DNA of 64,000 nt from Micromussa lordhowensis (Eukaryota; Cnidaria; Anthozoa; Scleractinia; Lobophylliidae), in contig OZ026599.1 of assembly GCA_964020085.1 (NCBI GenBank), forward strand, positions 31,733,125 through 31,797,124. The letters run 5' to 3'. Every line of letters starts with the position of its first letter. The stretch's first letter is position 1. Below the pieces are notes generated by a model, which made no database searches, was not told the origin of the DNA, and saw only the letters and a list, made by a program, of their open reading frames with translations. Positions 10,600 to 25,609 of the stretch are shown in pieces. The position numbers and the translations under genes are program-made.

Positions 10600-13500
10600 T
10601 GCTTACTCGGGGACATTATCATAGTTCTTTTTCTTCTAGCGGCAACCGTGTTTAGGTATGCAATTTGTTGGTTAATGTCTATTCTCTGACGTCATTAGCA
10701 ATTGTAAAATCCGAGATGGCGGGCAAAAATGGCATGATAGCCAAGCGATAACCATTGCATAGTATGTTACGGCTTTTTCGAAGGCGGTTTACTAAGTAAT
10801 CAAATTGGCTGCTCTATAAAACGTTTTGTGGTACTTATTCCTTCGATTCAGGAATAGCTTGAGATCAGGCTTTCTGCCCCTTTCATTCTGTAATATTCGA
10901 TTCCAAAGCTTGATCTGGTTATTTATTTTATGCTTTTTTTTTGGGGGGGAGGGGTGGTAAGGGGCGGGAAGTCGATAGATAAGGGACGCAAGATCAGTCA
11001 GAAGTGGGAATAGACCTGGCGAGAAGCAGATGCACGAGGTGGCGGAAACTACGAAAAAGAAGAAAGGAGAAACCCGCAAGTTTACTTTGTTTTTCAAAAG
11101 AAAATCACCATAAGTCGAGAGTCACTGACTTAACAAGTTGACAGATACACTGCGATAAAACAGACAGCAGACTGTAAAGCTTTCACCTCATCAAATAAAT
11201 GCGGCTCCACGTTCTTTGTAGCGTAATAATGTCCGCTGCTACACATAACTCATACAGAGCGGTGTTTCCTTTAGGTTTGTTCACCAGCCGCTGTTTGGAA
11301 AAAAGGCCTTGCTTCTTCCCCAAAGTTTCTTCTCGGGAAGAACGTAAACCGGGCTCGAAAGAGCAGCGGAAATCGAGCCTGTGTTTCCTTACGTCTCTTT
11401 GCAACGAGACGAACACATTCAATGCGGTCAGAATAAAAATTGTTAGAGGATTTACAAGCCGGCGAGTCGTGCAATAATCCACAAGAATTGTTCACAGTCG
11501 GCAAACAAGGTGACTCGTACAATTATTTCACGCGGTTGCTCAAATCGGATCAGCGTCAGATTAACAATTTGAACGTTTTTGATGAAAACTGGAGAAAGAC
11601 AAAAGAGGTAATCCCTTGCACGTGTGTTAGCTATCGCTGAAAGCTGGTCAATGTCAGCCATGCCAGGCTAACTCGTGTAAAAAAGGGCGTCGCTTTTGCC
11701 ATTGTTGGTAGTAAATTTTGAATCGAAATTCATTGGGGAAACATGATTATAAAATCAATACCGATCAGTTTTTTTAACTGAACTGCCGGGGAGATTTTGA
11801 TTGATAACTAATTTCTCCTTTCAAGCAGGCAGAAGAGGAGAACACCGAGATTCACCAGCTAGGCAACTTTAATAAAATGTTTTGACGCAACGATTCATTT
11901 TCAGAACTAGAATTCTAATCGAGAGTATCCCGCCACGGCTCTTCCAAGGATAGATTACTCTGCCCTCTGGATAAATCACTATTCAGTGGGTATTTTTGCT
12001 ATTTTTCGAACACTTATCAATTAAACAGTGGTTTACCGGGTGAATAGAATTATCCATACTTTGAAAATTCGAGAACTTGCTTGTATTTACATCTTTGTCG
12101 GATTTTCGCCACGTTGTGAGGGAAATTGAGTTAGCAAAGCTACAGTCAGTTATAAGAAACAAGTCTTTATCGTTACGTTTGTTTTGTTACCACTTTCAAA
12201 TTGTTTGGTGAAAAGTAGAAGAAGCTAAGCCTTGCGCTTTTGAGCTGAGAACGAACCACGCCTAAACACGATCACACACAATGCCAAGTTGGGCTGGCTG
12301 GGTGCAAACAAGATGGTAAAAACACAAAGCTTGATAAATACATTGTGTTGAGGTTATTAGAGAGAAGATCATAATGCTGCGACCTATTTCGCTGGGAAAA
12401 GCTCGTGTAAAGTCACACGTGTGATACCGGAGTTTTTTTATTTTTTTTCCAATGATTAACTGCAAACTAGGGAAGCAAACAAGCTGAAATAAACAAAAGA
12501 AAAGAAAAGCCCACTTTGACCTCCTTTATTAGATTTCAACTGAGTAGCCGGCATAGCAACACACAAGGTGAAAAAGTACAATGGCCGTGGGCGGTTATTT
12601 AACTGCTATGAGGAAAGTTTTAATTTTTCCTTTCCGTGAGCTTAGCCGCCGATTGATTTTATAATGCAGATCAGGGCAGCGATTGTACTCATAAGGAAAC
12701 AAGGTGTCCGAAACACCGCTCTATTAGCAGAAGTGGTATGTGTGTAAATTAGCGCCAAGTACAAAGGGATCCAACGAGGTAATTTCAAATATCGAAAGCT
12801 TTAATTATAGCTCAATAGAGGATGAGTGTTTGTTGAGTTCGTTCGCCGGCAAACAAGATGCCGGCCGTTATGGGAGCGCGAGTCGAGAAATATCTGACCA
12901 TATCTGATTTGGTGTCGCGCTATCGAAAGAAAGAAAAGTTCCACAACACCGCCAGCTTGTAGAGAAACAACGCTTTAAAGCAGTCAATCAAATATAAATT
13001 ATATGTTATACCATGCCATTTCAGAATGAATATTCGAACGGCTCAGTCAAGAACCACTTTGACACGAGCTTAACTTCCACAGTTCTTGACCTACGTGTCA
13101 GAACTGACGGTCGCAAAATAGATCTGGAAAAAGCTCTTCTCCTAAATATGAAAATTTTCCATAAATTATTGCTTTCCTTTTGGCAAAATTCGGCCTATTT
13201 TAGCCGGGCTCGTTGCGAAAGTTAATTCGACTATCAGAGCAAACAGGCTACAAAAACTAACAACAATTATTTACTGCGAATAAATTTTCTTTCGCCCGTA
13301 TTCCATGAGCTACATTCAGAAACGCGTCGTGGATCGAAAACAAGTTGCTTAAACTTTCAATGGATTTCCAAAGCCTATAACTTGCAGCAGATATAAGTAT
13401 TGTTTCTTTTACATAAGAAAGGACTGATCCCTTTGATAAACAAAAAATTCCAATAAAAACTTGGCGTCGTCGGCAAATTTCAACATAGGTATTGTGGACA

Positions 13501-16500
13501 ATTATTTGCTCTTAAAATCTAACAAATTTCATCAAATTCTCTTTATTCTTTTCCGAAACAGATTTTATCCTATACACAGTTTAATAAAATAAAGTTATTT
13601 TCTGACGCATCAGGAAAACAGCATTGAATATGTCAGATTTTTCACCAGGTTTCGTTTGCGACGCGACAGCTCGCTCAATTTTCTTTCGTGTTGAATACAA
13701 AAGGCGTAGAGGGGTGAGAATTGAACAAGTTAGCTTTTCTATATAATTTAGTTGTTATGTGGTTGGCCTGTGATCTTAATATATCTGCGAGTTTTTCTCT
13801 ATTGTAATAAGACTGATAAATACAAAGACCCAGCTAATGAAAATAGAAAGAAGCGAAGTTTTGTTTTCTTTGTACAGTGAGGTTTAAATCAGAAACACGT
13901 TTTGTGTAATTGAAGTTCTATTTCCAAGATTTCTTTTTCAATTCTATCAGTTTCAAATATTTTTTCAGAAGTTATAAATCCATATTGTTTTCCTATGTCG
14001 AACAAACAACACGGTCTAACTTTTGCCGCTAAACTGACTCAGTTCCACATTTAGTAGGAACTACCTCAGGCCCCCAAGGCCATCTTTTCCTATGAGTTCG
14101 GAATTTTCGTTTTGGTCAGTTACAAATCACGAAATAATCACAAGGCGATACGCTGAGGAGCGAATACACTTAACAAACGGTGTGAAAAATACCGGCTAAA
14201 TTCAATTTACACTCTGCGAGAATCCAAGCTTGCATTATAATTCCCGATTCTTACAGTCATATGGCTGCATCAAACCATAAATAAAAATCTACAGATTTTT
14301 CTATACTCCTACAAAACAAACTACCAAAAGATGCAAAACTCAAACTTATCATTCATCTTTAGATTAACGGTTTACAAGCTCCACAAAACGTGTCACAAAA
14401 TAAAGATTACTCTTAAAGGAACCAGCATCGAAGCTAAAGATATTTTCTTAACAAGTCGCAAGAGACACTGAATTATTTTTCCGCGTATAATTGAAAGGAT
14501 AGGAGGTTTATTCACCTTAAAAACACTAGGAGCATACAGTACAGCAGCACGTGTTTGAAGTAATCCTACTTTTGTCTGGCTTGGTGTGGAAAAAATATGG
14601 CATGTCGAATATAATTTTAAGAGTGACAGCGCTACACAGGTTCATGTTTTTTCAGTTCAAATGTGTGGTCTTCTGGACTCGCGCAATTATGAAGGGGCGT
14701 AACAAAAGTTATATATTTTGGTTCTTTTCAATTGTTTATTGTTTAGTTTACGGAATTCCCAGGCACACAAATGACAAGAGTTTACAGTAAAAAATCAACT
14801 TTTCGGTATAATAATCACAGAGAAGTCTTTGAAGCGAAGGGCAAATTCTTTTTATCCAGTTCCCAGAATTGAAAAGCGTTGCTTTGTACAGGAAGTATGC
14901 GACAGACCTTAACTCTTCTTTCCAACTGTTCGAAATTAAACTGGCCTCGTAATAAACTACAACTAAATTCAATTTTGCTCAATTTTTATTTTTCTTTTGA
15001 TTAGAAAATCTGACCGAAAAGACAATCGTATTACGATTACAATTCAATGCTTTGATATTGGAAATCACTTGTTAATTGCCGGTTTTGTGTTCGGAAAACG
15101 AGATAAGAAAAAAATAAATAATAGTGACTAAGAATTATCTTGCAAGGAAAGGTTTTTTTCTCACACCTATTAGAAATTCCCTTCCAATACAATAACTTCG
15201 CAAAATGCAATTTATAATCTTAGTTTAGCAGAAACTGATTAACATTATTAGCGGCCTTTCTTTTCCAATTCACACGGCTAGGAATTCGTCTGGGATGCTT
15301 TAGCGATGGTTAAATAAGAGAGCGTATATTCATCAGGAAAAACCACATCAAAGGTAGAAAATGTTTCGCCCTCTTGCGAAGTCCCTTTGGTACAAACTGT
15401 CCCATTTATTTCCAATTTAATAAGATACCCCCACGCTGTGAATAACAAACTAAAGCTTGCCGCACCGTACTATTTTTACACAAACGTATCATGTCAAGTG
15501 AATATCTTTTCGTAATAAATGTATTTCTTTCTAAAGAGTGACACGATCACTTATGAAATATTTTCAGAAGTAAGGATTGAGCTTCGCTGACCGAAGAAAA
15601 TCGCGCTCACCAGATGCACAATTAAAGAACTACTGCAGCAAAAGTCTCTGTATTGTGAAATTAATAAACTTTATTTCATGTTACATGTCTGTTAAAATTA
15701 AGGGGCGTTGTCTCAAAAGAGAATGGATTTGAAAACGTGAACACAATTTGTTTCACTGGCTTACTACGATTACCACCAAAACAAAACGTAGATTGATTGT
15801 GATTTCTAGCTGCCAAACTTGATCCACTTAAAAAGTTTTTTTTTTTGTATTTTGATCTCGTATATAATAAAGATAATGTACATATAGGGAGAGTTTTCTC
15901 TCGCTAAAGTAAACAGACTTTTCCCTTTTTAACGCACCTCCGATATGCATAGTTTTCTATTACAGTTTCAATAAAAAACAGACAAAAACAGAGATCAGTG
16001 GAAAGAATAAGAAAGAGCTGATTCTCACAAGCTAAGACGATCTGTTAGCTAAAATTGAACAGAAATGGATTCTCTACCCCGAAGCTAAAGAGTAAATACA
16101 AGTTTGTAAGCCAAATAAAAGAACTACAAACATTCCTCCGTTTCTAACCAGCCCTGTATTGCCTTTTGTTGCATGTAAGTTAATACTTGAAAAGAGTGAT
16201 GCACATTTACAGATTTACCAGTGATGTGAATCAGCTATGTCTCGAGCTTGAAATGCAATGCGCTAAATAACAGCGCTTAGAAGCCCTCCACAAGTCTAGC
16301 TTTACTATGCTATTAGTAACGAGCTTGGTTCTCTATCCTGATCGGTTCCGAGGAAAACGTTTACCGTCAGCCTACAGCGAGTACAATTTCTCAACTGTCA
16401 TCTTTATAAGCACGATTTGCCAAATATTTTGTGAATCTTTCGACCCCTCAAGTCCTGATCCACCAGATACAAATTCAAAGGCTTCGTTACTTACAGAAGG

Positions 16501-19500
16501 TGCATTTGGAAAAGTGAATTTAGTTAGAGATGCATTTATGACCAGTTGGGCTTCTACGTACAGTTGTGATAACTGCATCAGTTTTATTAGGGGTCGTTCT
16601 TTCTTCCTCGGTGGATGTTTTGACACAATTGTTTTCCAAAAACCGAAAATTGGTAGAGTGATTTGACGTTTTTTCTGTCATAAAATAAATGCGACCAGGA
16701 TGTCAATCTCAAATACTAGGACCGCAACAAATAAAGGAATTTTGCTATTATTTCTGACCTTTTTAGCGAAACTTGTGTCTGTATGCAGACAATTCGGTTT
16801 AAGATTAAAGTTGTCTTCAGTGTATTTTGGTTGTTGAAATGAACGAGTGTTCCTTTGTTTTCAGAATATAGATCACTGTTCTATTTTTCAGAGCTCAAGT
16901 CTTTTTGCTCGGATCCCGCAAACAGAGGTAAATGTTCGATCGCCTGTTGTTACAGAGCAAGGAAAAACGTCTACTACGTACCCCGTTCACACCTGCATGT
17001 GAAACATGTTTAAACTGAAAGTTGTTTAACTAAGCACGGTCAAAAATTACTCACTCACACCGTCCAAACCCCCGCACTCAACAAGTCATTAAAAACCTGA
17101 TTGATTAAAATACTGTTAGCAAGGTGGTTTGAAACTGACTGCTAGAACTATATCTTTGTCGAGTGACATTCATCTAGTAATTGACTGTTAGCCTCTGAGA
17201 ACAACCCCCCCCCCCCCCCCCACCCCCTTCTCCCATCCATTTCACCTTAGTTTTATTGCTCGTATTGGAATTAGCCGTGATTGGGCAAAAGCGACAACAA
17301 TTCGAAAACTAACTATACATGAATTCTAGTTAATCATTATACCAACCTCATTTAAATTTCTGTTATAGCCACTGAAAATAAGCTTATTGTAGCCTGGGAC
17401 AATTGTGTTTACAGGTAGGATACTATCCCTGTTGAACAAACTTAGCCCACAGTTTTAACTTTGTCAGAAAAATTGCTAAGAAAAATGAGGCGTGCACACG
17501 ATGGTAATATACTGAAGTATAAAACTGAGGTCGTGCTGGGCTCGATTACAAATGAGGTATGTATCTGCATCATGTGGACTCGATGTAACACCCTGCTGGT
17601 AAACTTGAGTGCCTTTGTTTACTCTCGAAAATTACCAAAAAGCACTCAAGTGTAATGAGAGTGACCTTGGCAATTGAAGTTTAACCTCAAGTTAATGACA
17701 ACTTTTGGGATGAATCAAAATCTCATGTTGAGTGCTTTTCTGTAATGATGTTTGCAAAACCACAACCAAAGTAATCACACTGAAGTCACAATGAACTGCC
17801 AATAACTCCGCGGTGAGCCAATTGAAACTGGAACCCAAAAAAGTGCAACCCAGCGCCACCCTAAGCGCGGGAAAATCTTATACCAGGTTATGGTTGGCAT
17901 TAAGTATAAAGTCGACACATAGGAAAGATCACCGTGGAATTCATCTAAATCACTCCATGTTGAGGTGTTGATTACATAATCAAGCACTGTTAAATGCATA
18001 ACAAGGTGCTGAACGAAGATGTATACTCTAAAGGCCTGCTAAACCATCAGACAAGTTACTCTGGGACTATATCAGTTTATTTGGACGAGAGTGTTTGAAT
18101 CTCTCCTGCTAATGACTTGCTCACTCGCCTCACTTCCACTTTACAAGTAGCCAATTTGCATATATAAAGCAGGGTTTACTCAAAATCCGAATATAGTGCT
18201 TTTGTAGCCTTTTAAAGATTCTCTGAAATTTAGTTTTATCATAGACATTGAAAACATATGGTCGATTGCTATTACAACACAAATACGATCATAATTCTTC
18301 TTATACTGAGCACTGTTTTTTTTTTTTAAAAAACATAATTCATCGACTGGAACCTGAAAATTGTGAGCACCAGCGAAAAAGATTATATTTACTTGTTTTA
18401 TTTCTTTTTTTTTTTTCACGAGCTTTCGCTGCGCTTCCAAATCTTAACGAGAGAATCTACATAAAACTGATTGTAAACGAGAACATAAATCAATTTTCCC
18501 GCAGCCCTAAAAAATTGCGGCGAAAGGCAAAGCGGCGCTTACCCATTCTAATCGATGATCACTTTATACTGATATAGGCTTGATGACCTATTTAGGACGA
18601 GGAAGTTTTCAAATTACTTTCACTGTGGAAAGCCAAACAAACACCGCAAGAGATCGTAAAAATTCTAGCTACAAATTAAGAAGCACAGAAAAGGGCAAAA
18701 TATTCCGCTAATGGAAGTAATTCGATGCGTAAACGAGTTTGCCGAGTTGTAAATACACCGATTTACCGCTGAGAATTGTGTTTTTATTTCGTTTTGAAGA
18801 GAAATTACTTTACGAGACATTTGCATGGCTAAACAGAGTTGCTATGTCTAGTTCGACGCCGCTTGAAGCCTTCTTTGCTAAGGCTTAGCAGGATATCGAA
18901 TTTGCTGAAGTGTTTTATTGTTATCATTTTTTTTGAGAAACAATCAGAGCTGTTGTTAGCTACTCTGATTCGCCTTCAAATGCAAAACGAGTGTTCTCAG
19001 TTCTACAGCAAGCCAAACTACAGTCACGATATTTTTATCTCTTGCCCCAGGGAAAAAAATAAATCTTGCACTGTTTCGAATAACCTTTGTTTCATTTTTT
19101 TTCTATCGTTCTGTAAACTCGTAATCTCATTTTTAGCACACCATCTGTCCGATCTGTACGATTTCAAAAGAAACAAAAGTTCTCATTTTTTTACAAAACG
19201 CTTTCAACCCCTAAGGCTGGCTTCCAAAGCGGTATCTCTACAAGATTTCAATTTAACGTGACGACCTTCTTTAAAAGCCAGGCGGCCAAAAAGCAGGTTT
19301 TTCTAGTTGCGGTTTGCAGTTTACAAAAGGAAGGTCACCGAAGGCAAATTACTTAGGATCAAAACCCAAACAGAATGTAAAATAATGACTTCGTTGTAAA
19401 TGAAACCCTCCCCTTGTCCACTGACGCAGATTAATCTATAGAATCACCATTTCAAGTCACTTTTGAAACCATACGTCTAGCCAATGTTAGAGGCTCCTAC

Positions 19501-22500
19501 AAGCGTTGAAACAATGCCACAACTTTAAATATGCAGTTCCGCCTACACTTTTAGGAAGGCTTCGATAACCCTTTTATAGTTTTTTTTCTTTTATTCCTTT
19601 TTATTCTTGGATTACTTTGCAGCAATTATAAGGAATCTTTGTATAAAAATCAGAGATGAGATTATTGTTAACGAGAAACAATGCTATTGAAGTGGTACAC
19701 GAAAAGCTACCAAAATTTTAAACTAAACTCTGTTGAAATGGGCCGCTTGCTGAGAAAGCCTTTGTTTTCGCTCACACCACCATAAGAATAAAAGCAATTT
19801 TCCCAGTGGTGTCGAAACCTTTTCAAGCTCTTTCACCCCCAGCCGATATTTACATAAACAACAAATTTTCGAATGTTATTTCATCCTTGGCAAACAATAG
19901 CGCGAGTCTTTAGGTCTAATGAAAATTCGGGTCCCTTGAATAGTACAAATTACTTGCAACGTTTGGTGTTAGCAGCTGAGACAATGAAGCATTGTTTAGC
20001 GAATGAAAGTCAAGAGCTAAACAAAGAAGTCGGCACGATAAAGACGACGCCACGCTAAAAGAACACTCGTAAATAAGCCAGAAATGCTTTCGCGGGCGTT
20101 CTGTTGCTCCAGAAAACCGGCAGAAAACCTCTTAAATTCATTTATGTTTGGGGATCTAAATTATCTCCAGAGACATAATCCCAAAGGGTAAAATAACTCA
20201 AGTTAAAATGGCTTGAGTATCCAAATTTTTTTCCCTCGCTACTTGAAATTGTTTTTTTTTTAGCTTTTTCTTTTCCCTTTCTACAAGCGCAAAAATTGTT
20301 TTCGAGAAGAAACCATTTAAACGCAGTTGGTTCAAAGTCGAAGGGCGAATTTTGTTTTTCTAGACTAATGTGTTGCCTTGTTCCGTTGGGCTGATGAAAC
20401 AGTGAATGTTTACTGATGTTTACCGACTGAGTAGGATTTCACCGTTATGCAAATGAAAACGTGTTGAGATGAAAGTTTACACGATTTAAAAAAGCACTCT
20501 TCTACATTCCACAAAAGAAAAAAAAAATAATAAATAGATCACCTACAGAAAAAATTGGATTCTGTTCTTTTTTATTATTATTCCCGATTGAAGAGATCTA
20601 ACATTTTAATTTCAATCGAAACAATTACAGATTCATGTGATTATTCAGCCTTTAAGGAAAATAATCGCCTGTATTTACATTACTGCTTATTTAGTTTTGT
20701 CTATCTGCTGTGTTGACGAAATTATCGTGATGTATTACTCTCGCCCAAAGACATGTTTCAAGGCCATTAAAGGTTCTATCTTTTAAGTGTATAAATTGCA
20801 ATTTTGGTAACAGATAAAACATTACACCATCGTCAATTTTGGTTTTTCTGCCTTTCTGGTCAAAGGCGCGTGCCATTTCGCAAAATTTCCCCTGTTTTAT
20901 TTCAAAGTTGCGTCTGTGAATTACTCATTCAAGCATTTTTCAGCAGATGACCTTGGATTTAATTTCTGAAGCTTTCTCGGAAGTGTTTTGGAAACAAACC
21001 TCTTTGGGTTAAGTGCTAAAGTAGCTTGGTTATCGTGGTATAAACCTTTTTAAAGGTTCTAAATGCCGTTTGTGCCCAGTTTGACTCATTTGTTTCGAAA
21101 ACATGGCTTCACAAGCCTTATACAGCTTAAAACTCGATCACGCATACACACATATATTAAAAAAGGTTTATTTATTTATTCATGTATTTATCTCGTGTTA
21201 TATGTGATTTTCTTCGCGAGATTAGTGGCGTCGATTTCATTCTCAATTGCGTCGGTGAATACTGAATTGAAAGGGACTATTTTAAAGGTCAACAATTTGC
21301 TAGGGAAACAAATTCAAAAAACTGGCAATCAAGCATGTCAGATTTTTTTATATTGAAGGAATTAAGTAAGAATCTTCTTTAAGCATGGCTATGAATCAGT
21401 CGCTCGGATTTTCCAGCACTGTCAAACAACGAGATATATAAGATATGTTTGTAGTAGATATTCACCAGAAATTAAGCTTTTATACCGGGTTAAATACGTA
21501 GATATCTCGAGCAAACAACATAAAAATATCACAAAAGAAAAATTCGAAGAGATGTATTGGCAAAGACTCATGAAATTACAGGCCTTTTGAAACGCTTCAA
21601 AAAATGATTAACACACTTTAGATGTATTTACTGAAAAGTAAATCAACTGTCGAAGGTTTCTTTTGAAAACATTGACGGAAATATAGCTGGCTCTTTCTTT
21701 ACCCAAGATGAAACCATCAAGTGCAGGGAGTTGAGTTTAAAAAGCAGCTCGAATTTTAATTCTCAACTCAACCAATTTGAAAAAATTGCTTTTTAAATTT
21801 CACTATTCCACTACTACTAAGAAGGTTTCAATCGAGTAATGTGCAGATGTATTTTGTCGGCTATTTAAATATATGTCTTACTGTTTAGGCTTTCACTTGA
21901 TACAGCTACAGGCCGAAGCTAGAAAAAAACGACTTGAAACAGGCCCTGAATAGGTGACACTTATTAGTCGTGTCTCGACGAAAGTTTTACCCACCTCACT
22001 CCAAACTCATAATTATTACACGAAATGATGTTTCTTTTGCTTCGCGCTATCGGCGAAATAAACGATATGCACTTTTATTTCCAAATTAGTGGAAGGACTG
22101 AGCGATATGAAATACATGAAAAGCCAAAACAAGTGAAAAAAGACAATCTATAAAAATATAGTAAATGTAAATATATGGTTCAATGACATACGTGAAAGTT
22201 TCTGACTGTCGACAAATCAGCACTAAGTTTTCCCATTTCACTGAATAAAAATCCGCCGCGTCCTCTAGTGTATTTGAAGGTGGTGGAGTTGCTCGCATTT
22301 AGACTTGTTTGCATTTTTAAAAAGTTCTGTACTCCAGCATAGAGCAAACTGCAGACCACTGACTTAAATATCGGTCAGTCAAACAATAACTGCAATACAT
22401 GACCGCGATTGACTTAATATCCTATTATCTCCACAGTGGATATGATAGACATGCGTAAAGGATCGAAATAAACCATGTGTTAAGAATCTTTGATAAGGAA

Positions 22501-25500
22501 ATATTTAATAAGCGAATGTATGCCTTTTCATTTGAGTTTGCCTGATATTTGTTTCAATATCGGTACACATACCTTTTTCAACGATATGGGTAGTGCTCAG
22601 ATCATCAGTCTTATCAGTAACAAATAGCAAACATGTTATTTAGAAGGACGGTAACTTTACTGAGGTAACAGCCCGATTTATTTCAGCCCGAAGCAATTAA
22701 AATTTTAAAAAAAGATGCATTACTGAAGGAAAATCTTAATTTGTCTTCACCAGATTTAAAATGTATGGCGAGCGATTGATTTTATAAAAACAAAAATCAA
22801 TCAAAAGTCAGTATCAATGTTCGAGTACGCCATTACAACAACGCTCATTTTGAGCTTAGCGAGAGATGGATTGGTAAAGCTTGGTAAATATAGCGGACGG
22901 AACGACACCTAGGTGAAGTTTAACGAACCCAAAAGACTGTGTTTGTTTAGTTGTTCACCAAGGCTTCTTAAACAAACCGAGTGCAATTCACATACATTTT
23001 CGTTTATCTTACGCTTAGAATTAAATGAATCGAAAACTGAGATGGCTTTCTCGAGTCCCTGGTTGTTATGGCGAGAACAGGTCACGTTTGGAAGGAAGTC
23101 CAAAATTGTTTTATGCAATCATGTATAGATGCGCAGATGGGAATTAGCCGTGAAAAGCTCATTTCATACGTGTCTTCTTGTTTCTGTCCTCTGTATTTCA
23201 TTTCAGTGGCAATCTAGTGGTTTGATGAGCGCAACGTTTGTAAAGCGCGCAAAGCAACACAGCAACAGTCTCAATTTCCTTTCGCTCTTCATCAATGACA
23301 GGAAATGAGGGATGAACTTCAACAAAAAAACTCTCACATCCTTCAGCGAAGTCAGTAGAAATTTCAATATAGACAGTATATTCCAATGTTACATTCACGC
23401 TTCTTAATCTAACCGTAAAACAAAGAACGGGAAAGGTCTTACAATAGACGCGATTAAACTTTAGAATGATTTTCTACGCCCAGGCCGAAAAACAATCTCC
23501 GTGCAACAAAGAAAGCCCTTTGAAGGGCAAATAAGTTTTTCGACCGTGATGAATGCCGTTCTTGCAAAAACCTCTCGAAACCATTTATTTTTGTTTGCTC
23601 TGAGAAAAACCGCTCTCTTTTCAATAAATTTTTAAAGAATAGGGCGAGCTATTATTAAAATTGGGTTCGAATAATTATATTTTGCATCCGCCAGAAACAT
23701 TTCACTTTTTCTAAAAGAAAACACACACAGAATTGTAAAGGCTTAATTAGTCAGCCCGTTATCAATGGTCTGTACTGTTAAACGGAGCAAAGATATACAA
23801 TGATAACAAACCAATTCATTTTACAAGCAAACAAGCGTAGGTAAACAGCGAAAAAAAAAAGATCTTTCGGTGTGCTCGCAATTCTACTTTTGTGGCGTCC
23901 GGCAATTTCTTCTTCAACACAAAAGCACGCGCAATTGTTTTCGCCATCTAATTACCAGGCCTAAAGCTTCAGATTTTTCGTGCGGGTTGTGTTTGGAATA
24001 TCACTCTTTCAAGTTCCGGCTCGTTTGCAGATCTCATTTTCGATAAGATTGCCTAAAATTGAAAATAATTCCTAGCCTCTCAAGATTGATAGCGCCGACT
24101 GATAGAAAGGTCATTAGAATAATAAGATCCAAAACAACTCTTTTAAACATGTCACATTTGCGACTTTTTTGAACAGCGCGTTGTCGAAATGTTTAGTTCT
24201 GCGGGGGTACAATTTAAATAGCTCTCTTAGAAATTATGGGGAAAAAACGCTTAAAAGCGACACTGTGTTTTAAAGATCTGGGTACAACTTTAATTCGAAA
24301 TCTGTTTCACACAGACGATGCTATTTAGATGAGTCATTCAAGCTTTTTTCATGGTAATACTCTCAACGGAACCCCTAAAACAACGAGCTTTCAGGAGTTT
24401 TCATTCAGGAATTACCATGATAACGACTGATCTATTGTCCGCAAACAAAAGATTATTAAACGAAAGGAAGTGGGGTCTTTCATAAGAGGCACTTATGTTT
24501 TACTGCCATTCACTGCCTAGAGCGATTAATCAGCCAGCTTTATAGGCATGGAATTGAAAATGCAAACGAACCTTCATCTCGCGATAAGTAATGAAAAAGT
24601 AAAACCAAACCCTTCCGACCAAACCATAATTGAATAAATTGTGCAAAAAAACTTCAATAAACTCACCACTTATATTAAATATCGATGTACAAAAACCGAG
24701 AGAAACGATACGCTGCTTTAGACAAATTAATTCGCGAGAGCGAACACAGAATTAATGCCGAGGGTCAAAGGCTGGCCAAAAAAAAAGGGTTTTGTGGTGT
24801 ATTACTGAAATATCTCGTCACTGCAGTAAGCAATTTCACGGCGAGACAAAAGCTTTCATAAGCGAAAAGTATTCTTATGCTAAACGGGCGAATAAAAGGC
24901 TCGATAATTGGTCATTTGTAAGGCAATTCGTCGCAAGAAAATGGCAGACCCACAGAAAGATCGGATATTTACTTTGGTTTACTTTCAATATAAATTAATA
25001 ATTTCCCAGCGCAAGTTGAATATTAACGCAATGTTTGCGAAAACTACACGCCAGGAGCGATGGAAGTGCGGAATTGAACTTTCAAAAGAAAAACATACTC
25101 GCTATTGTTCTCGGCGGCTTCCCTCACAAGGGCCGCTGAAAGCGTAAAGATAGCTGAATTTTGAGTGCATTGTCTGTGAACAATGGGAAAGCAATTGATG
25201 ACTAAAAAACAAAAGTTCGCCCATTGTACTTTCGCCAAACCAAAATAGAAAATTATTTACAAAATCCAAATATCTCTTTGAAACGCCAATCAAGGTAATA
25301 TCGCAAAACATTTGCAAGGAACCTCTTGAGGGAAATTTTGAAATATAACTTCCTTTATTATAATTGGATAGCCTTTTCGTAAAATGACGTGGTCCGAATA
25401 CTTTGTGAAAGCGAGAATGAAACTCAATTATTTCGCACGCATGCTCTGAGGTGCGAGCTTTGATCTTACCGCGTGAAACAATCACCGTTGAGTTCAGTTT

Positions 25501-25609
25501 CAACGAGCTATCGACGAGTACGGATCGTGTGTTTACCCTTGACAACCTAGAAGTCTCTGGGAGCTAGAATATTCCGAACAGCGCGAGCTACGTATAAAGA
25601 TTCACTGAC
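10600..25609. other. Long non-coding interval upstream of the Sox gene
   Basis: About 15 kb without a gene I can support. Open frames at 11183-11661 (several strands), 16307-16666, 18248-18577, 18839-19261 and 25102-25545 show no recognisable motif, and several overlap on both strands, as expected by chance. I saw no SINE and no large foldback here, unlike the rest of the window. The stretch is AT-rich with scattered poly-A/T. Its position 5' of a developmental transcription factor suggests regulatory DNA, but no element is identified by conservation. Confidence 0.45.
17205..17221 (+). repeat. Poly-C run
   Basis: A homopolymer of about 17 C followed by a C-rich tail (CACCCCCTTCTCCC). No other structure. 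Confidence 0.9.

Noticed and set aside
11183..11661. Several overlapping 66-99 aa frames on both strands
   Set aside because: Mutually overlapping, no motif, no splice or promoter support.
16372..16680. Minus-strand coding exon ending at a strong GTAAGT donor
   Set aside because: Two different frames are open through the same bases, neither has a motif, and no partner exon was found.
20446..20453. ATGCAAAT octamer (POU site) upstream of SoxB2, with another near 29421
   Set aside because: An eight-base motif is expected a few times by chance in an AT-rich window of this size.
25593..25599. TATAAAG as the SoxB2 TATA box
   Set aside because: It lies only 11 bp before the start codon, so it cannot position transcription upstream of this ATG.
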